The notes: generated from the sequence alone by a model not told the origin. A stretch of DNA of 64,000 nt from JBBRHH01 sp963788015 (GCA_963788015.1 CAWBEY010000011.1:186001-250000); one strand, 5' to 3'. Counted from the stretch's first letter, positions 27,560 through 37,152 are shown. Translations and numbers: made by a program.

Positions 27560-29230
27560 TTAGAAGGCCGAGATGATCAGGTCGAAATGGATGCCTTCGT
27601 CCTGAATATTGTGGCCGGAGTCTTTGACGTTCTTGAACGGGATGCCCCAGTAAATTTGTCCATTCACATGGCTATTGGGTGTGAACAGAAAACCGATCCC
27701 TGTGCTTGGCAGAAGAAGGTCCGGGGGCACGCTGTTGTCGCCCGCGCGGCTATTCCAGCCGTAGCCAATGTCGACGAAAGGGGCAAAGGTGAGGATCGCC
27801 TGCCCCTGCTTCTGGAGAAGTGGAATGCGGAGCTCGATGGACCCGATCATGCCGTTGTCACGGACCAGTTCGTTTTCGCGGTAGCCGCGCACCGTGTCCA
27901 GGCCGCCGATACTGAACTGTTCGAGCGAGAGAAGGGGATCAGCGCTAACCTGCGTCGCGAAACGGAAAATAATCTGATTATCGGACCCAAACAGGCGTCG
28001 CACGTGCTGGGCCTGAAACAGCCAGGTAAAGAAATGGCTGTCGGCCACGCTATCCGGGTTGGTGGTGGCGCCCAGCGCGTCTATGCCGAAACTGAAGGTG
28101 GAGCGGAGGGCCAGGGCGTAGTCGGTGGTGCGGTGGTTGTATTCCTGCCCCAGACGCAAGACGGTAACGTCGCTTTCGCCGCTGTGGGCGCCGGGCGCAA
28201 AAGAGAAAGGCGCGCCCGCCAGAAACGTTTTGTTATAGCGCCGGGCGGCCGTCACAAAAACCGCAAAGTCGGTGTCAGGCGTGCGGTAGAAAGGATGGCG
28301 TAGCGTGAGGGCAAAGCTTTCGGTGCGGCTTTGAATGTTGAGAGAGGTGAAGGGGGTTTGCACGACCAGTGAGTCACTGTTGGTGAAGTTAAATTCCAGG
28401 GTGGTGTCGCGGGCGTTGAGGGGAATGGTGTAATCAGCGCTCACGTCGCTGGACCCGGCCCATCGAATATCTTCCAGGCCCCCTTTGGTGAGGCCCCAGC
28501 GAACGGCGAGGGAATCGGAGACGCCGGTGAGGTTGGAATCGGAGGCCAGCAGCGAAAAGCGTTCAGCGCCAATGCTGGGAGATCGGCGGTTGTCGAACTC
28601 AAGGGCAAGCTGGTATGGCCAGGTTTCATGGACGGTGGTGTCGAGGGTGGCTTGTCCGGGCAGGAGGCCGGGCTTCAGCTCGGCATTGATCGAACGGAGG
28701 TTTGGATTGAGACGGAGAATTTCAAGGTTGTTCTTGAGCGTAAGGATGTTCAGCGGTTCGCCGGCATCGGGCCACACGCGGCTGGTGATGTAGGATTGTC
28801 GAAGCCGCTGGTTGCCTTTCAGATCGACGTTGGTCAGCTTGCCTTCGACGATGTTGAAAGTAATCAGGCCACCTTCGACGGATTGATCGGGCAGGATCGC
28901 GCCGCTGTTGATATAGCCGGCATCGACATACGCCATAGTGAGGGCCTGACGCGCCTGCTCAAGATCTTCCATGGTCAGATTATGTTTGGAGAGGATCTTT
29001 CGAACGGCCGTGTCGAGTTGGGCGGCCGAGAGCTTGGTGTTGCCGGTGTATCGAAAGCCGGTGACGTGGATTGTGCCTTCAAGGGGGAGCGCGGTTGATT
29101 GGGTTGTTGGTGGGGCGGGAAGAGTGGCTGGCGGCTGGGCGTGTGACAGGGAGGCGATGGCGAACATTCCGCTAAACGCCAGAAGCATGGTCACGGGAAA
29201 GAACGGCCGCGCATTGGACGATGATCCCAT
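27560..29230 (-). CDS. TpsB/ShlB-family outer-membrane transporter with POTRA domain
   Basis: Start ATG 29230 (MGSSSNARPFFPVTMLLAFS) with a signal peptide ending near SLSHAQ. A GTG at 29269 could add 13 residues. The POTRA-type region follows (IHVTGFRYTGNTKLSAAQLD, LTMAYVDAGYINSGAILPDQ, GLITFNIVEGKLTNVDLKGN). Then comes a 16-strand-barrel-like region with the conserved VRGY motif (IGGLDTVRGYRENELVRDNG) and a final Phe (HFDLIISAF), typical of BAM-inserted barrels. 556 residues, usual for two-partner secretion transporters. No large TpsA exoprotein is adjacent; it lies upstream of the polysaccharide genes on the same strand. Confidence 0.88.
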   Translation of the reverse strand: MGSSSNARPFFPVTMLLAFSGMFAIASLSHAQPPATLPAPPTTQSTALPLEGTIHVTGFRYTGNTKLSAAQLDTAVRKILSKHNLTMEDLEQARQALTMAYVDAGYINSGAILPDQSVEGGLITFNIVEGKLTNVDLKGNQRLRQSYITSRVWPDAGEPLNILTLKNNLEILRLNPNLRSINAELKPGLLPGQATLDTTVHETWPYQLALEFDNRRSPSIGAERFSLLASDSNLTGVSDSLAVRWGLTKGGLEDIRWAGSSDVSADYTIPLNARDTTLEFNFTNSDSLVVQTPFTSLNIQSRTESFALTLRHPFYRTPDTDFAVFVTAARRYNKTFLAGAPFSFAPGAHSGESDVTVLRLGQEYNHRTTDYALALRSTFSFGIDALGATTNPDSVADSHFFTWLFQAQHVRRLFGSDNQIIFRFATQVSADPLLSLEQFSIGGLDTVRGYRENELVRDNGMIGSIELRIPLLQKQGQAILTFAPFVDIGYGWNSRAGDNSVPPDLLLPSTGIGFLFTPNSHVNGQIYWGIPFKNVKDSGHNIQDEGIHFDLIISAF

Positions 29231-29414
29231 TTCCGTCTTTCCCAAACGTTCGACGCGAAGTGCGTGCACCGGACTCTGACCTCACCGGCTGCGATCCGTG
29301 GAACATCGTAATGTGCGGTTCTGGAGGATCAAAGAGCGGGGTCTTTGAAAAGTCGAAACGAAAGCGGGCTCGGCCAACGCCGAGCCCGCGGGTCATGGAG
29401 GTTTGCACCTGGTG

Positions 29415-29714
29415 TTACACGGAGGAGTGTCGGCGGAAGCCTGTCATACCGCCGAAGGCGGCGGCGACGAGTCCGACCGCGATGGAGATAAAGGCGCCCC
29501 ACGCGGCGGCGGTGCCGTTCATGGAGGAGGAGGTCGCGTTCATGTTGTTCATGCTACTCAAGTTCATGGCGCTTGGGCCGTTGTGGCTGATATACGCGCC
29601 AAATGAGCCGGCGAAGAAGAAAGCCATCATCAGCAGGGCCAAAGCCCAGGTCATGACGCCGTGCATCATGATGCCGGCAACTTCAGACGAAGTAGAAATG
29701 TTTGGGCTGACCAT
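29415..29714 (-). CDS. Small membrane protein
   Basis: A 99-residue protein from ATG 29714 with AAGGAG upstream (MVSPNISTSSEVAGIMMHGV). There are two hydrophobic segments (MTWALALLMMAFFFAGSFGA and WGAFISIAVGLVAAAFGGM). They are separated by a Ser/Asn/Met-rich loop (SAMNLSSMNNMNATSSSMNG) that should lie outside the membrane. No family is recognised. The Met/Asn-rich loop is unusual and could bind metal, but that is speculation. Confidence 0.65.
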   Translation of the reverse strand: MVSPNISTSSEVAGIMMHGVMTWALALLMMAFFFAGSFGAYISHNGPSAMNLSSMNNMNATSSSMNGTAAAWGAFISIAVGLVAAAFGGMTGFRRHSSV

Positions 29715-29940
29715 AGGACAATCTCCTTGCCCGCGCGGCGGGCGGTGGAAATAACGTATGAGAGAAGGAGTGAAACATGCTAAATAAACCCGATAAAAAA
29801 GCTGCAAAACGTGTTCCAGCACAATCGAATGACACCCCGGCCAAGCCACCCGCGATAACATAAAACCGTACGATTGTGGCTGGCTGGTCGATGGGAAAGA
29901 ATGGCACATTCGCGGCGGCAGGTGTTAGAATGACGTGACC

Positions 29941-30390
29941 ATGCCAAAACCAGAGCCCCCGCGTATTGATCCTGCTCAACTGCCGGCCCTTTGTGCGGCG
30001 GTGATGCAGTCGAACCCGTTTCCATTCTTCGCGACGATCGACGGCGATCAGCCTCGCGTTCGGCCGGTGTCGCCGGTGCGGACGGACGGTTTTACCGTCT
30101 ATATCGCCAACCTTCGGGCCTATCACAAGACCGAGGAGATCAGCCACAATCCCAAGGCTGAGTTGTGCTACATGGACCCGCATCACAACCAAATGCGCAT
30201 CACCGGCCGGGCCGAGGTGCTGACTGATCGCGCCGTGTTGCAGGAGATTTGGGACAGCAATGGGCTGCTGCGGCAGTATCTGGGAAGCATCGATAACCCA
30301 CAGTTGATTGTTTATGTGGTTCGGCCGGAAAGGGTGCGGTACATGCAGGAGTGGGCGCTGGAATATTACGAGGTGCCGGTGGGCGGGTAG
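29941..30390 (+). CDS. Pyridoxamine 5'-phosphate oxidase-like flavin-binding protein
   Basis: A 149-residue split-barrel protein (MPKPEPPRIDPAQLPALCAA, FPFFATIDGDQPRVRPVSPV, TDGFTVYIANLRAYHKTEEI, NPKAELCYMDPHHNQMRITG, DNPQLIVYVVRPERVRYMQE). The FATIDGD-x-PRVRPV start and K-x-x-x-I-x-x-NP block are characteristic of the PNPOx-like family that binds FMN, F420 or heme. The real vitamin B6 oxidase is longer, so this is a general stress or reductase relative. GTG 29935 is an alternative start. The gene after it begins 12 bases downstream. Confidence 0.82.
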   Translation: MPKPEPPRIDPAQLPALCAAVMQSNPFPFFATIDGDQPRVRPVSPVRTDGFTVYIANLRAYHKTEEISHNPKAELCYMDPHHNQMRITGRAEVLTDRAVLQEIWDSNGLLRQYLGSIDNPQLIVYVVRPERVRYMQEWALEYYEVPVGG

Positions 30391-30402
30391 GAAGGCGCGA
30401 GG

Positions 30403-31464
30403 ATGCGATTGCACCTGCGGCAATTTTTGACGTACCTGGTCGTGGGGGTCTTGATCACGGTGGTGGTGGCGTGGGCGCTGGCGGTGGGTGTGGACCCGGG
30501 GACGGTTAATCCGCAGACGATCAGCTATTCCAGTGGCAATACGCGGATGAATCTTTCGGTGTGGGAACGGCCTGGCGCGTCGCATGTGGTGCGCTCGACT
30601 GAGAGCGGCCTGAACTGGAGCCCGCCGCAAGCGACGGGCGCTCCGGATACGACGGCGGCCGGAGATGCGGTGACGGCGTGGGCGTCGATGAGCGCGGATG
30701 GTCAGGCGGAATGGCTGATGCTTGATTACGAGCAGGCGGTGGTGCCGCAGCGCATCGATGTATATGAAAGCTACAAGCCCGGGGCGCTGGTGCGCATGAC
30801 GGTTTTCACGAGTGATGGGAAGGAAGTGGAAGTGTGGCAGGGGACCGATCCCACCCCTACCAGCGCGGCCATGGGGGTTTCAAAGATCCCGGTGTCGGTG
30901 GATTTCAAGACCAAGCGCGTGAAGCTGTACATCGACTCGCCGGCGGTTGCCGGTTGGAACGAGATCGATGCGGTGGGACTGGTGGGAGAGGATGGAAAGA
31001 CGCAGTGGGCGTCGGATGCACAGGCGAGCAGTTGGTATGACGTTGCGAATGGACCGACGCTGGTGAGCGCGGCCGTTGCGGAAACAAGTGTTCCGTCGTG
31101 GGCGCAGATGGAGGTGAGTGGCGGCGCAAGGAAATTTCGCAACGTCGCTATCGATGCGCGGGGCTGGCCGATGCTGGCGATGAGTAGTGAGCGAAACCCG
31201 ACGGCCGCCACGGCGATGCGGGTGCCGCACCCGGCCGTGATCCCTTTGCGGCCGATCTGGAGCGGCTTGTTGGTTGACTCGCTTGTGTATGGTGCGGCGG
31301 TGTGGGTGATGTGGCTGGGCTTGAGCCGGCCGCGGCGATTCGTGCGCGAAGTCGGCCGGATGAAGCAGGGGCGTTGCATGGCTTGCGGGTATGACTTGAA
31401 TTTTAGGTTCGAGGACGGCTGCCCTGAATGCGGTTGGCGGCGGGGACGGCTAGGGGCTAGGTGA
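30403..31464 (+). CDS. Membrane protein with discoidin-like domain and C-terminal zinc ribbon
   Basis: A 353-residue protein. An N-terminal membrane segment (FLTYLVVGVLITVVVAWALA) leads to an extracytoplasmic beta-sandwich with discoidin/F5-8C-like features (SPPQATGAPDTTAAGD, AEWLMLDYEQAVVPQRIDVY, WNEIDAVGLVGEDG). A second membrane segment (LLVDSLVYGAAVWVMWLGLS) follows. The C-terminal cytoplasmic tail ends in a zinc ribbon, CMACGYDLNFRFEDGCPECG, a module common in Phycisphaerae membrane proteins. It probably senses or binds a surface ligand; no enzyme domain is visible. The frame is intact. Confidence 0.72.
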   Translation: MRLHLRQFLTYLVVGVLITVVVAWALAVGVDPGTVNPQTISYSSGNTRMNLSVWERPGASHVVRSTESGLNWSPPQATGAPDTTAAGDAVTAWASMSADGQAEWLMLDYEQAVVPQRIDVYESYKPGALVRMTVFTSDGKEVEVWQGTDPTPTSAAMGVSKIPVSVDFKTKRVKLYIDSPAVAGWNEIDAVGLVGEDGKTQWASDAQASSWYDVANGPTLVSAAVAETSVPSWAQMEVSGGARKFRNVAIDARGWPMLAMSSERNPTAATAMRVPHPAVIPLRPIWSGLLVDSLVYGAAVWVMWLGLSRPRRFVREVGRMKQGRCMACGYDLNFRFEDGCPECGWRRGRLGAR

Positions 31465-31490
31465 TAGGGGCTAGTTGCTAGGTGCTAGAC
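31448..31490. repeat. CTAGGTGCTAG-type dispersed repeat, copy 2
   Basis: Degenerate GGGGCTAG, GTTGCTAG and GGTGCTAG units overlap the end of the preceding gene and match the run at 25256-25330. Confidence 0.6.
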
Positions 31491-31636
31491 TGGCGGCCTG
31501 GCGCATCGACGCTGGCAGGACATCCGGCGCCGGACCAATCCAGCCTTGGGTTTTGTTGCGGGTGCGGCTTTTATGGGGGTGCGCTGGGCCTTACAATGCT
31601 CGCGCCTGGCAATCACCTTCAACAGGAACACACCGC

Positions 31637-33820
31637 ATGGCCCGCCCCACAACAACCTCAGATTCACGCCGCGCTTCGCGCCGATGGACGATTTCTGCCG
31701 GCATTTTGATGCTGTCATTCGCACTGGTTGCACGCGCTATTCCGCCGGTGCCGACGCCCGTCCCCGGCGTCGGGACGCACAAGGTGGGCGACCCGGCGAC
31801 TAAGCCATCCACCAGGCCCAAGGTGACGGACGGAGCGTCGGCGAAGGCGCTGGTGGCCGAGCGGCTTGCCGCGGCGGAGGGCGTGCTGGGCGATCTGCTG
31901 GCCAAGCGCTCAGGTGCAAGCGTCGCGTCGCCGCAAAATCTGGAGCTTGGCATCGACTTGCGTTTGCTGGTGCGACAGGCGCTGGTGCAGGCGACAGCGC
32001 CAAGCCGGATACGGATGACCAGGCCGCCGCGTTTTTGCGGGCCGACATGTTGAACGATGCGACGGCCGCGATCGAGGCGGCGCTTGAGCGACGGGGATCG
32101 ACGGCATTTGACAAGCCCCGCGTGGATGCGGCCGCGCAGGTTCACCAGCTGACCTTCACGCTGGTGGATTCGGATGCGAAGGTGTCGCTGGATGAGGTAT
32201 GCAAGCAGGCGGCGCAGGCCGTCATTGTGTTCGCGGCGACAGAGCCTGTTGTGCTTAAGACGCTGCCGCCGATGCGGCCGAAGCCCAAGGCGGATGTGGC
32301 GCAGCGGGCGACGCCAACTCCGGCGGATCATTCGAGTGTGGCGCAGCTTTCAGAGGAGGCGGGTCGCATGACGCTGTCAGCGCCGCTCAAGGAGCAGACG
32401 GCCGTGGTGGCCAAGCTTGTCAACACCCTGGGGGCGCAGGCGGGCAAGGAGAAGGAGGCCGATGCACTCTCGAACGTGCTGGCGCAGGCGGTCGATCTGG
32501 AGCGGGGCCTAAGCGCGAATACGGCCGTGACGCCCGATGCGCGTGCCCAACTGGAAGGGCAACTGACACAGGCTTGGCGCTGTTTACCGATGCACGCACG
32601 CGGGCGCTGGTCAGTCGCGCATTGATTCGCTTCAGCAATACCGGCAACTGGTGGCGCGCGTGCAGCGGCTGAATTTCAAGCCGGCGCAGCTGGCTCAGTT
32701 TGGGCCGCTTTTTGCGTGGGCGGAGCAGAACAAGGAGGACGGCAGCAAGGCGCTTGCGGCGCTGGAGAAATATGCCCAGTGCAAGGCGCGGTTCGATGCG
32801 CTGCCGCATCCGGCGACGGCCGTCGCGTATAAGACAGGGATCGATGCACTGGAGCGGCAGTTCCAGACCAGCGACACGGTGTTTGTGACGGCCGTGACGG
32901 ACCTCCTTAAGCAGCCCACGCCCATGGCGAGCGTCACTGACCTGGAGAAGGTGGCCGAGGAGATGCACCGGCAGGCAGAGCTGATGGAGAAGCTGGATCA
33001 GCTTCCCAAGACCATGGAGGCGCTGCTGGCGTTTCGGCCGCGACCCGCTGGGAGTCTGGAGCAGCGGGTGCGGGCGGCGGTGTCGGCGGCGACGGGTGCT
33101 ATTCCTTCCAACGCTCGCACCGATGCAGCGCGACTGCTGAACGATCTGGCCAGCCTGGCAAGCCTCGGCAATGACACGGCGCAGGCTAAACCATTGAATG
33201 TTCCCGTGGACGTGGAAAAGACATATGCCGCCGGCCAGCTTGCGGGAGTGGATGTGCGCTGGAAGCTGCTGATGACCGACGTGCTGACAGCGGCCGGCGC
33301 GCCCAATAGCGAGTTGGACAAGACGAAAATCGCCAACATCGTTGCGGCCAAGGATCTGATGCTGGGGTTGCGCGAGGCGGCGGTCGTGGAGGGGTCGCTG
33401 GCCAATTACGGCGATCTGTCGCGCTGGGTGGACTGGAAGCTGACGCGCGAGGATTTGAAGGCGATGTTCGCGCCGTATGCGCTGGAGATGTCGGCCGCGT
33501 TTACTGGCTACAGCGCCGGGACGCCGGGAACGGTGGAGAAATGGAACAAGGCACAAAAGCGCTATCGGCCGATCATGGTGCTGGCCGCCGGGGTGGTGGG
33601 GTATCGGGACCAGTGCGCCGCATTGCCGGCCGGCACGCCCGGCCTCGTGGCGCGCCTGCTCACGCCGATGGAGGGCGCGGCGTTTTCAACCGAGCGCTAC
33701 GCAAGCCTGGCGCTGGCAATGCACGCCCGGTGTCTGGCCGGTGATGACGAAGATTCAGCCAATGACGTGCTGGCGCTCTTGAGCCAGCGGATTGCCAAAG
33801 ACCTGAAGTTGGCGCAATAG
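31637..33820 (+). CDS. Large secreted alanine-rich protein of unknown function, about three frame breaks
   Basis: Start ATG 31637 with AGGA upstream. A basic stretch and hydrophobic segment (WTISAGILMLSFALVARA) form a signal peptide. The frame changes near 31988 and near 32575-32625. The pieces read smoothly across them (DSAKPDTDDQAAAFLRADML; DSLQQYRQLVARVQRLNFK). The protein of about 725 residues is almost entirely helical, rich in Ala, Leu, Lys and Glu, with long amphipathic segments such as LEKVAEEMHRQAELMEKLDQ. I recognise no domain. It may be a periplasmic scaffold or envelope protein. The reading-frame quality in the last 390 residues is good. Confidence 0.7.
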
Positions 33821-33885
33821 TGGACGTTGACACTCTGCATTGGGGTCGTAGAATCGCAACTCCAAATTTTCGGTGAAAGCCGTAC

Positions 33886-33959
33886 GGGCTTGTAGCTCAG
33901 TTGGTTAGAGCGCGTCCCTGATAAGGACGAGGTCAGAGGTTCGAATCCTCTCAGGCCCA
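33886..33959 (+). tRNA. tRNA-Ile (GAT)
   Basis: A complete cloverleaf of 74 bases. The acceptor stem GGGCTTG pairs with CAGGCCC (one G-T pair), discriminator A33959. The D-arm contains AGCTCAGTTGGTTAGAGC; anticodon loop CTGATAA gives GAT; the T-arm contains GGTTCGAATCC. CCA is not encoded. It is isolated, not within an rRNA operon. Confidence 0.97.
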
Positions 33960-33967
33960 TTTCTTTC

Positions 33968-34002
33968 AAACCCCTTGTGGCTCATCGAGCTGTGAGGGGT
34001 TT
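33968..34002. terminator. Hairpin after tRNA-Ile, probable terminator
   Basis: AAACCCCT (33968-33975) pairs with AGGGGTTT (33995-34002), with an inner GCTC/GAGC stem. The tail TTTGTTGTTGG is T-rich but interrupted. It lies 9 bases after the tRNA and before holB. Confidence 0.6.
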
Positions 34003-34020
34003 GTTGTTGGAGCCGGTAGA

Positions 34021-35081
34021 ATGGTGCTCATGTCTGAGTTGGCTTTGTTTACCGATATTTTCGGGCAGGGGCAGGCGGTGGAGCAGATTCGCGGAGCTTA
34101 TCTGGCCGAGCGGTTGCCTCATGGGCTGATCTTTGCCGGGCCGGCGGGGGTGGGGAAGGCGACCACAGCGCGGCGCTGGCGGGGCTGTTTTTGTGTGAGA
34201 AGCCAGTGGAGAGCGCACCATGCGGGAGGTGTGCGAGCTGCAAGGTATTCGGGGCGGGAAATCACCCGGATTATCACGTCATCATCAAAGAGCACATTCG
34301 GTATCACGACAAGACCGGCAAGAGCAAGGGGATCGACTTGTCGATCAATGTGCTGCGGCCGGAACTGATCGAGCCGGCCAACCGCAAGGCGAGCATGGGG
34401 CATGGGAAAGTTTTTGTCATCGAGCAGGCCGATTACATGAATGCGCAGGCGCAGAACTCGATTTTGAAGACACTGGAAGAGCCGGCGGGACGAACGCTGA
34501 TTATCTTGTTGACCGATCAGCCGGGGGCGCTGTTGCCGACGATTCGCAGCCGGTGCCAGATGGTGCGGTTCGCGCCGCTTGGCAAGGAAGTGATACGGCG
34601 CGAGCTTCAGGTGCGGGGGTTTGAAGAGGGGGTTGCGGAGAATGCAGCGCGGCTGGCGGAGGGTTCGCTGGGGCTGGCGGTGAAGTGGATCGAGGATGGG
34701 GTGGTGGCAGCGGGGCTGGAACTGCGGGGGCGGCTGGAGCGGATTATCCAGGGAGGCGCGGACATCGACCTGCCCGATTGGTTCAAACAGGCCGGCGAGG
34801 CGTATGCCGCAAAGCAGTTGGAGCGGGATGAGCTTTCGAGCAAGGACCAGGGCAATCGAGAGGGGCTGGCGCTCTACCTGCGGCTGGCTGCGCAGCTCTT
34901 TCGGGAGCAACTGGCACAGACCAGCGACCCGGAGCGGCTCGAAACATTTTGCTCGGCCATCGACGGCGCGGCACAGGCGGAGCAGTATCTGGATGCCAAC
35001 GTCAACATCTCCTTGATTTTCCAGCAACTCGCGGCGACATTGGACAGCTTGTTCGCCAGAAGTCTGGCGCGTGTACGCTGA
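34021..35081 (+). CDS. holB: DNA polymerase III delta' subunit, one frame break
   Basis: Clamp-loader subunit that helps open the sliding clamp. It begins MVLMSELALFTDIFGQGQAV with GGAG eight bases upstream; ATG 34030 is an alternative. The Walker A is FAGPAGVGKATTA. The frame changes near 34170 and continues LCEKPVESAPCGRCASCKVF, with the zinc-binding CGRCASC. The delta'-like motifs VFVIEQADYMNAQAQNSILK and LEEPAGRT...LPTIRSRCQ follow. The SRC motif that completes the gamma active site is present. Reconstructed length about 353 residues. The PSP1/RicT-like gene lies next, an order conserved in other phyla. Confidence 0.92.
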
Positions 35082-35174
35082 CTCTGGAGAGCAATTCTCA
35101 GTCGAATATTCCGGGTGCGTCGCTGGGCCGTTGCGAGCTGTGGTTGAGCAGGCCAATGGTTTTCGCGCTGGAGG

Positions 35175-36440
35175 ATGAGCAAAATCATGTCGATGATCGA
35201 TCTTCCCGTATTGCAGCCGCCGCCGTCCATCAAGCCCCCGACCTCGCTGGTGGTTCGCTATGGGCACATGCGGATGATGGGGGAGTTTGCGTATTCGGGA
35301 GATACCCGGCCGGGGTGCGGGGCGAAGGTGGTGATTCGCACACGCCGGGGGACTGAGCTTGCGGAGGTGATGACCACCACCTGCTCCAACGGCGGCTGCG
35401 CCAAGAGCATCACGCGCGACAAGATGATGGAGTTCATCGCCAACTCCGGCGGATCGGAATATCCGTTCACCACCGAGGGCCGGGTCCTGCGAATCGCCAC
35501 ACCTGAAGACTACATCGAGCAGAGCCGGGTCGAGGCGATGCGCCCTGATTACGTGGCCACCTGCAAAACGCTGATCGCGGAGATGCAGCTTCCGATGAAG
35601 CTGGTGGAAGTGGAGTTGCTGCTGGGCGGGGAGATGGCGACGTTCTTTTTTCTGTCTGACCATCGGGTGGACTTCCGGGCGATGGTGAAGCACCTGGCGT
35701 CGCGATTTCACACGCGCATCCAGATGCACCAGGTCGGAGCGCGCGATGAGGCGCGGCTGGTGGCCGATTACGAAACCTGCGGCCAGCATTGCTGCTGCAA
35801 ACAGTTTCTCAAAGTGCTGAAACCGATCAACATGGGGTCGGCCAAGCTGCAGAAAGCGACGCTCGATCCCAACAAAATCAGCGGCCGGTGCGGGCGGCTT
35901 AAATGTTGCCTGCGGTATGAGGAGGAAACCTACGACGACTTGCGCCGCAAACTGCCGCGCCTGGGGAACAGAGTGCGCACGGGCGAAGGGGTGGGCGTGG
36001 TGGAGGAAACCATGATCCTCACGCAACTGGTACGGGTGCGGCTGGATAGTGGGCGGGCAATTGCGGTCGCGAACGAGGAACTGTTGGAGCGCGATTTGCC
36101 AGAGCGGCCGCCGGAGGTGATGAAGGCGGAGGCCGGTAGATTCGTCGGGAAGCGTCCGGAGGCGGGCCAGAGGCCGCAGCGCCCGTCCAATGAGCCGCGG
36201 GTGCCGGGGACATTCCCGCCGCCGCGACAGGAGACTTTTCAAGCGCCTGAGCAGAGCGCCTCCGAAGACGAGATTGAGGACAGCGCGGGGGCTGACAATC
36301 ACAAGACACCCCAGCCTCCGCCCCCGGCCGAGCCCGGAGCAACAGGCGGGGGGCAGACTGGCCCGACCGGGATCGGGGCGCTGGGCCGGCGGCGTCGTCG
36401 TGGCGGGCGCGGTGGCCAGGCGGGGCCGCCGATCAGGTAA
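35175..36440 (+). CDS. PSP1-domain protein (YaaT/RicT-like)
   Basis: A 421-residue protein in one frame. The PSP1 core runs from about residue 25 to 280: SLVVRYGHMRMMGEFAYSGD, GTELAEVMTTTCSNG, FFFLSDHRVDFRAMVKHLAS, TRIQMHQVGARDEARLVADY, and the cysteine-rich GQHCCCKQFLKVLKPINMGS with SGRCGRLKCCLRYEEETY. In Bacillus the related RicT/YaaT forms an Fe-S-containing complex that affects mRNA processing. The cysteines needed for that are here. The last 130 residues are a Pro/Gly/Arg-rich tail ending in RRRRRGGRGGQ, which could bind RNA. It lies 93 bases after holB, as in Firmicutes. Confidence 0.88.
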   Translation: MSKIMSMIDLPVLQPPPSIKPPTSLVVRYGHMRMMGEFAYSGDTRPGCGAKVVIRTRRGTELAEVMTTTCSNGGCAKSITRDKMMEFIANSGGSEYPFTTEGRVLRIATPEDYIEQSRVEAMRPDYVATCKTLIAEMQLPMKLVEVELLLGGEMATFFFLSDHRVDFRAMVKHLASRFHTRIQMHQVGARDEARLVADYETCGQHCCCKQFLKVLKPINMGSAKLQKATLDPNKISGRCGRLKCCLRYEEETYDDLRRKLPRLGNRVRTGEGVGVVEETMILTQLVRVRLDSGRAIAVANEELLERDLPERPPEVMKAEAGRFVGKRPEAGQRPQRPSNEPRVPGTFPPPRQETFQAPEQSASEDEIEDSAGADNHKTPQPPPPAEPGATGGGQTGPTGIGALGRRRRRGGRGGQAGPPIR

Positions 36441-36484
36441 TGCGGCGTCTATCGCCGGAGCGTGATCGCGCCTACAATCACTCG

Positions 36485-36655
36485 ATGACCAAGAAAAAAG
36501 AGGAACCCCGGGTGAAGTGGGTGGAGACACATACAGGCGTGGCCGCCCAGCAAGCCCTGAGCGATCTGGCCAAGCGAGCCAAGCTGGCAAGACGAGCGCC
36601 CGCGAAGGCGGCGCCCAAGGATGACGTGTCGGATTTGTCTCTCTCGGACGAGTAA
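36485..36655 (+). CDS. Small basic protein of unknown function
   Basis: A 56-residue protein from ATG 36485 (MTKKKEEPRVKWVETHTGVA, AQQALSDLAKRAKLARRAPA, DDVSDLSLSDE). It is basic in the first two thirds and acidic at the end, and likely helical. It follows the PSP1 gene by 44 bases on the same strand. No family recognised and no clear ribosome binding site. Confidence 0.5.
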   Translation: MTKKKEEPRVKWVETHTGVAAQQALSDLAKRAKLARRAPAKAAPKDDVSDLSLSDE

Positions 36656-37009
36656 AATCGACCCAGACAACGTGGAACTGATCGCTTCTGATTCCCCCCG
36701 CCGCCAATTCTTCGTCAGTCACTTTGATCCCGCTTTCGTACCGGCAGGTGGCCCCCTCTGGGCACGAATGAGCACACAAATTTTTGTTACGGTGGAGGGG
36801 GACGGGCGTGGACAGCAGGCGGTGGGATGGCGGGCGGGGTGGCCGGGGCGAAGGGTGGAGTGGGCGGGCGGGGCGGTTGCAGCGGCGGATAAGTAACCCG
36901 GTGCGTCCCCCTGCCATTCTCCTGAATGAGGAGATGGAGAGTGGAAGGGTGGTCGGTTTGGGTGGGTTTTGGGTTGTTGTAATTGAGTTGCGCACGGATT
37001 TTTGGGAGG

Positions 37010-37054
37010 GGGGTGAGGATTGACAAGGAGTTAGGCCAAAAGTGGCTTGTAAAA
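37010..37054. repeat. Dispersed repeat core, copy B
   Basis: Matches copy A at 3172-3216 through GGTGAGGATTGACA, GTTAGG and CAAAAG blocks in the same orientation. Confidence 0.7.
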
Positions 37055-37055
37055 A

Positions 37056-37152
37056 CCGGCACATAACCGACCACCAATCGACCACCAACCGACACGTAAC
37101 CGACCACTAACCGACTATCAAAGGACACATAACCGACCACCAAACGACACGT
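37056..37152. repeat. Degenerate tandem array of ACCGACCAC(C/T)AA-type units
   Basis: About eight imperfect units of 11-13 bases built on CCGACCACCAA and CCGACACGTAA. Too short and irregular for CRISPR. It directly follows repeat core copy B. Confidence 0.75.

Noticed and set aside
36672..36896. Gene starting near GTG 36672
   Set aside because: About 50 residues look protein-like but there is no ribosome binding site, and the frame runs into G-rich repeat DNA; listed only as a possible remnant.
34119..37088. A 989-residue minus-strand open frame
   Set aside because: It runs opposite holB and the PSP1 gene and through noncoding repeats; composition is Pro/Arg/His-rich and no domain is visible.
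37056..37152. Possible CRISPR array
   Set aside because: Units are only 11-13 bases, imperfect and contiguous, with no spacers and no cas genes.
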